This document shows positions 61,501-64,000 of a stretch of 64,000 nucleotides of DNA, one piece after another. Origin of the DNA: Pseudomonas cichorii (GTDB lineage: Bacteria; Pseudomonadota; Gammaproteobacteria; Pseudomonadales; Pseudomonadaceae); contig NZ_CP074349.1 of assembly GCF_018343775.1 (NCBI RefSeq), forward strand, positions 1,602,001 through 1,666,000. Direction: 5' to 3'. Every line of letters begins with the position of its first letter. The stretch's first letter is position 1. Both the position numbers and the translations under genes were made by a program. The notes beneath the pieces were generated by a model. That model was not told where the DNA came from. It worked only from the letters and a program-made list of their open reading frames with translations, and made no database searches.

Positions 61501-62176
61501 TGATGTTGCCGGCCTGGGCGTTGAGGGTCTTGAGCGCTTCTTCGGCTTCCTTGCTCTTGCTGTAGGCGCGGCGTCCGAGCTGGCTGTAGATGGCGGTGTT
61601 GGTCAGCTTTTCCAGCAGCTCGCTGCGTTCCTTGTCATCGGCCTTGAGGAAGGCACTGAACTCGCTCTGTGCCAGCATCACGGCACGGGTGAACTGCTCG
61701 AAGTTGAGCCCCAGGCGCTGTTCGATCAGTTGCTCGAACTCGCGTTTGCTCTGGTTGCTGAGGATTTGCTCGTTGTCCAGATCGGTAAGGGTCTGGCGGC
61801 TGGCTTGCAGCTTTTTCGCAGCGTTGTCCCGTGCACGGTTGGTTTCCCAGCGGGCGCGGTAACGACGTTGATCGATGCCGACAAAATCCACTTCGGCGTA
61901 GCCGCTGCCTGTGCCGCGTCGCAGAAGGGTTCGCGGGTCGCTGGTGGTGATTTCGCCTTCCACATCCGGGACCTTGGACTGGCCGATATTGCTCAGGCGC
62001 GGAATCGCCCCGAACAGCGCCAGGCACAGGGCATCGAGCAAGGTGCTCTTGCCCGCGCCGGTAGGGCCGGTGATCGCGAACAGACCGGCACTGGCCAGAG
62101 GCTCTGCGGTGAAATCCAGCTCGAACGGCCCGGCCAGCGAGGCGAGGTTTTTCAGGCGAATGGCGAGAATCTTCAT
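58532..62176 (-). CDS. sbcC: Nuclease SbcCD, ATPase subunit SbcC
   Basis: 1214 residues, Rad50-type. The N-terminus has Walker A (AITGPTGAGKSTLLDALCLA). Long coiled coils flank a zinc hook (CPVCGSVEHPWH) near residue 600. The C-terminus has the signature SLSGGETFLVSLALALGLAS and Walker B (SLFIDEGFGSLDPESLQLAM). With SbcD it forms a DNA end-resecting exo/endonuclease that cuts hairpins and cruciforms during repair. Its ATG overlaps the end of sbcD by 4 bp (ATGA), as is usual in sbcDC operons. The very high Gln/Leu content in the coiled coil is normal. Confidence 0.96.
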   Translation of the reverse strand: MKILAIRLKNLASLAGPFELDFTAEPLASAGLFAITGPTGAGKSTLLDALCLALFGAIPRLSNIGQSKVPDVEGEITTSDPRTLLRRGTGSGYAEVDFVGIDQRRYRARWETNRARDNAAKKLQASRQTLTDLDNEQILSNQSKREFEQLIEQRLGLNFEQFTRAVMLAQSEFSAFLKADDKERSELLEKLTNTAIYSQLGRRAYSKSKEAEEALKTLNAQAGNITPLEPEQRAELEQNHSEAQQQHKAHQARLRQLELKQQWLTELHRLSDEQLSANESLNSAQQDWDNQQGQRQTLGQLERLGPQRHRFARRIALDTQLTPLADRIRQHQAQETTLQAQQQQLESARSNAHANLLEAQQQQNDAKPRLQQAFASQNTLNHLTQELAKIVALQQQAEQSCAEGQSQLQGLLDQQQQVAERLERIARQLEHSTELAPLAHAWNAWRDRLKSLTLTANRLKHGQGELPALQARAADADQQWLQQRNDLEVLYREADCEAEAVTEQTQILGSLLQDNRKQQRAFEELARLWASQQEIDKQLQALGQQQQEAQQERDQLNAEGIRTRDELKVAEQTLSVTQQLLERQRLARSASVEELREQLQDDQPCPVCGSVEHPWHQPEALLQSLTRHDETEQAGAQKAVDELKEKYNQLREQVGGVIARQKELIRQQERLALQQQELAPDLHAHPLGAQLLDRDAAQRDSWLKQQLSQLNEVINRDEQRQDALLTLQKDAARLQQQVQAAHEASQTAARHVTDQIKQLEADRERLEEELTALATLVSTELLDKLRNDASATVMQLEQQVTQRLDQLEQQDEEQQEQRERQQRIEKEQAAQQNRVQRQTELAEQVQTLSQQQDASQQVLTELLGSHADAQQWQNALEQAVEQARHAETSAGQTLQDVHHQLIQLGAELKADQQQLQALEQESSELDGQIGEWRSSHQELDDAALENLLTYDDARIDQLRQQLNRSEKALEQAKVLLHEREQRLQQHQAQHSDITDNEQLAAALLQVQTECEISEQHCADLRARLSEDEQRRNANSELQARIVQANGEYQRWARLAALIGSAEGDKFRKIAQAYNLDLLVHHANAQLRQLVRRYRLKRGGSMLGLLVLDTEMGDELRSVHSLSGGETFLVSLALALGLASMASSTLRIESLFIDEGFGSLDPESLQLAMDALDGLQAQGRKVGVISHVQEMHERIPVQIKVRRQGNGLSTIEVGD

Positions 62177-63417
62177 GGCTGTTCGCTCTCCTGCTGAACT
62201 TCACGCAGCAGCGTGGCGAAATCGGTAAGGGTCTGTTCATCCACCGCGCTGCCGAAGTTTTCTTCCCAGGCACGGCTGAACAGTTCCTGAGGCGTGAGCT
62301 GGCCCAGTTCGATCAGGGTCGATTGCTCATCACCGCCATCAAGGCTGCCCTTGCCGGCATATTCGGCACCGATGCGCACCAGACGCACGGCCTTGCCTTG
62401 CAGGGCGATTTCTATCTGGTTGCGCAGGTCCGGTTGCGGCTCGTCCAGGCGTACGCGCACTTCCAGCCAGGGCTGGCGGTCAATGTCGGCCAGCAGGTCG
62501 ATGTCCGGCAGTTCCTTGAGTTTCAGCAGCAGTTCGGCCAGCGGGGCAGGGCCGAGGCGTTGCAGGTTGACGGCGCGGGGGATCAGGCGTGGCTCGACAC
62601 TGACCAGTTGCTCGCCGTCGCAGTTGATTTCCAGAATCTGGTGTTTGTAGTCGATTTCCGAGAATGACAACGGAATGGGCGAACCGCTGTAGCGAATGCG
62701 ATCTTCACCGTTGACCCGCTGCGGCTTGTGCAGATGGCCGAGGGCGACGTAGGTGATGCTCGGGCCGAACAGGCTGGCGGGCAGCGCTTCGGCATTGCCG
62801 ATGATCAGGCTGCGCTCGGAGTCTTCGGACACCGAGCCTCCGGCCATATGTGCATGGCTGACCGCGATCAGGGCCTGGCCCGGCTGACGTTTTGCGTTGG
62901 CAGCCTCGATCAGCAGTTCATGGACCTGGGCAATGCCGCGCAGGTAGTCGTCACCCAGTGTCGCACCCGTGACTTCGGCCGGGCGCAGAAACGGCAAGGC
63001 CAGACACCATGCCTTGACGTCACCTTTTGCATCCGGCAACGGCAGCAGCAGGCGCTCTGCATCCAGCGAACCATCATCCAGCCACAGCACCCGCCCCAGC
63101 GCGTGAGTGCGCAAGCGGCGCATCAGCGGAGCAGGCAATTCGATACGCGAGCCGGAGTCGTGGTTGCCGGCAATCATGACAATGGTCAGCAGCGGCTGTT
63201 GCTCATGGGCGTTGACGATAAAGTCGTACAGGCGCTCCTGAGCTTTGACCGGCGGGTTGACCGTATCGAAGATATCGCCTGCGATCAGCAGTACATCAGG
63301 CTGTCGCTCGGCCAGACGGGCAAGCAGCCAGCTCAGAAAGCTGGCGTGTTCAAAGTCCCGCTCCTGACCGTGGAGGTTCTGACCCAGATGCCAGTCGGAG
63401 GTGTGAAACAAACGCAT
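62173..63417 (-). CDS. sbcD: Nuclease SbcCD, nuclease subunit SbcD
   Basis: 414 residues from MRLFHTSDWHLGQNLHGQER; upstream open codons belong to the batD end. The Mre11-type phosphoesterase motifs are HTSDWHLGQ, LLIAGDIFDT, VMIAGNHDSGSR, VSHAHMAGG and ALGHLHKPQR. The C-terminal third is the SbcC-binding region. It is first in the sbcDC pair, 41 bp downstream of the batD stop. Confidence 0.96.
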   Translation of the reverse strand: MRLFHTSDWHLGQNLHGQERDFEHASFLSWLLARLAERQPDVLLIAGDIFDTVNPPVKAQERLYDFIVNAHEQQPLLTIVMIAGNHDSGSRIELPAPLMRRLRTHALGRVLWLDDGSLDAERLLLPLPDAKGDVKAWCLALPFLRPAEVTGATLGDDYLRGIAQVHELLIEAANAKRQPGQALIAVSHAHMAGGSVSEDSERSLIIGNAEALPASLFGPSITYVALGHLHKPQRVNGEDRIRYSGSPIPLSFSEIDYKHQILEINCDGEQLVSVEPRLIPRAVNLQRLGPAPLAELLLKLKELPDIDLLADIDRQPWLEVRVRLDEPQPDLRNQIEIALQGKAVRLVRIGAEYAGKGSLDGGDEQSTLIELGQLTPQELFSRAWEENFGSAVDEQTLTDFATLLREVQQESEQP

Positions 63418-63458
63418 TGATTGACCTGTATTTTGTGGCGGACTCTTTCGCGAAGATC

Positions 63459-64000
63459 TCACTTCGGATAGAGCGGCGGCAACCCTGCATCGCCTGTCGG
63501 GTCCTGTATCCGCTCGGCTGCGGGCAGGGTGCGGATGGCGCGCCACAGGTCTTCGCCCATCCAGAACTTGCCGGTTTCGCTGTACAGCGCGCCGTTCAAG
63601 CCATCCAGCGCATCGGACAACGGTACGAAACGGGCGGCCATGTCGGCCAGGGTTTCAGGCTGCTGGCGTGCCCAGGCATCCAGTGCCTGACGGGTTGCAT
63701 GGGGATCGTTGGCGGTACATGCACGCTTGAGATCGTCCAGTACGGTACGCGGACTTGGGCCGGTCTGCACCGAACGGGTCACCGCTGGCTGGCCACGTGC
63801 CCGCCACCAGAGAATCAGGCTCAGCAGGGTGGTCAGGGCGAACAGCACGGTACTCAGTTGCCACGGCCAGACCGGCGGCCCCATGACCGTCAGGCCACCT
63901 TGTTCGTTATTGACCGGAGTGTCCACCGCCAGCCCCGGATTGTTGTTGATCTGCAGGGTGCGTGCAGGGAGGCTGCTGTGTTCCAGATGATCTTCGCGGG
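63459..64000 (-). CDS. BatD-like protein, C-terminal part (partial)
   Basis: The frame runs off the right edge; about 180 C-terminal residues are visible. A membrane helix (VWPWQLSTVLFALTTLLSLI) is followed by a cytoplasmic helical tail (DDLKRACTANDPHATRQALD, FWMGEDLWRAIRTLPAAERI). The end of an extracytoplasmic domain precedes the helix. This is the tail layout of BatD/oxygen-tolerance proteins, whose genes follow batA-batB in Pseudomonas. The rest of the operon should lie beyond 64000. An internal GTG at 63926 is not the start, since upstream codons continue in frame. Confidence 0.78.
   Translation of the reverse strand, partial: REDHLEHSSLPARTLQINNNPGLAVDTPVNNEQGGLTVMGPPVWPWQLSTVLFALTTLLSLILWWRARGQPAVTRSVQTGPSPRTVLDDLKRACTANDPHATRQALDAWARQQPETLADMAARFVPLSDALDGLNGALYSETGKFWMGEDLWRAIRTLPAAERIQDPTGDAGLPPLYPK

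Overview
The window looks like chromosomal DNA of a fluorescent or plant-associated Pseudomonas, possibly near the P. syringae/P. viridiflava group. Evidence is the gene content (xylR-xylAFGH, sbcDC, batD, an OsmC-YcaO fusion, DUF5629), the GC-rich codon use of most genes, and Pseudomonas-type REP palindromes at several places. The species call is inference. No rRNA, tRNA, CRISPR array or intact insertion sequence was seen.

Layout. 0-0.6 kb: tail of an unknown gene, a transposase remnant and a NIPSNAP protein. 0.8-7.4 kb: D-xylose uptake and isomerisation (xylR against xylAFGH, no xylulokinase). 7.4-12.3 kb: a lipoprotein pair, a TrmK-type tRNA methyltransferase, an efflux-pump pseudogene, a COQ7-like di-iron protein, and an NmrA-type reductase divergent from an HxlR regulator. 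12.4-15.9 kb: an AT-richer island with an orphan gene and an overlapping ATPase plus PIN-like nuclease pair that resembles a defence module. 15.9-24.5 kb: a secreted protein, several regulator-enzyme pairs (LysR/MDR reductase, AraC/aldo-keto reductase with an NTF2-like protein) and a gluconate-type permease. 24.6-25.6 kb: an AT-rich gene with a HAE...CxxC deaminase signature. 25.8-34.7 kb: OsmC-YcaO, HxlR/DoxX, a catabolic cluster (IclR, MFS, 2-hydroxyacid dehydrogenase, RraA-type aldolase, broken amidohydrolase) and a nitrilase.

35.1-42.4 kb: a structured leader before a BRO-N gene, a membrane protein, an esterase, a metallo-beta-lactamase-fold hydrolase divergent from tetR with two tandem operators, a PH-like protein and a chemoreceptor. 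42.4-45.8 kb: an AT-richer accessory block with a two-domain alpha/beta hydrolase, a DUF3592-like membrane protein and a duplicated hydrolase tail. 46-48.4 kb: DUF5629, a lactonase and two very small proteins. 48.5-58.4 kb: a lipoprotein followed by a 3083-residue RTX protein containing a module like the FrpC/ApxIVA self-processing module; the order recalls frpD-frpC of Neisseria. 58.5-64 kb: sbcC, sbcD and the 3' part of batD.

Most of the window is a series of small regulator-target modules separated by REP elements and gene remnants. The best candidates for something new are the ATPase/PIN-like pair, the orphan deaminase-like gene, the lipoprotein/RTX pair with an altered cleavage site, the hydrolase/DUF3592 unit with its duplicated tail, and the BRO-N leader.
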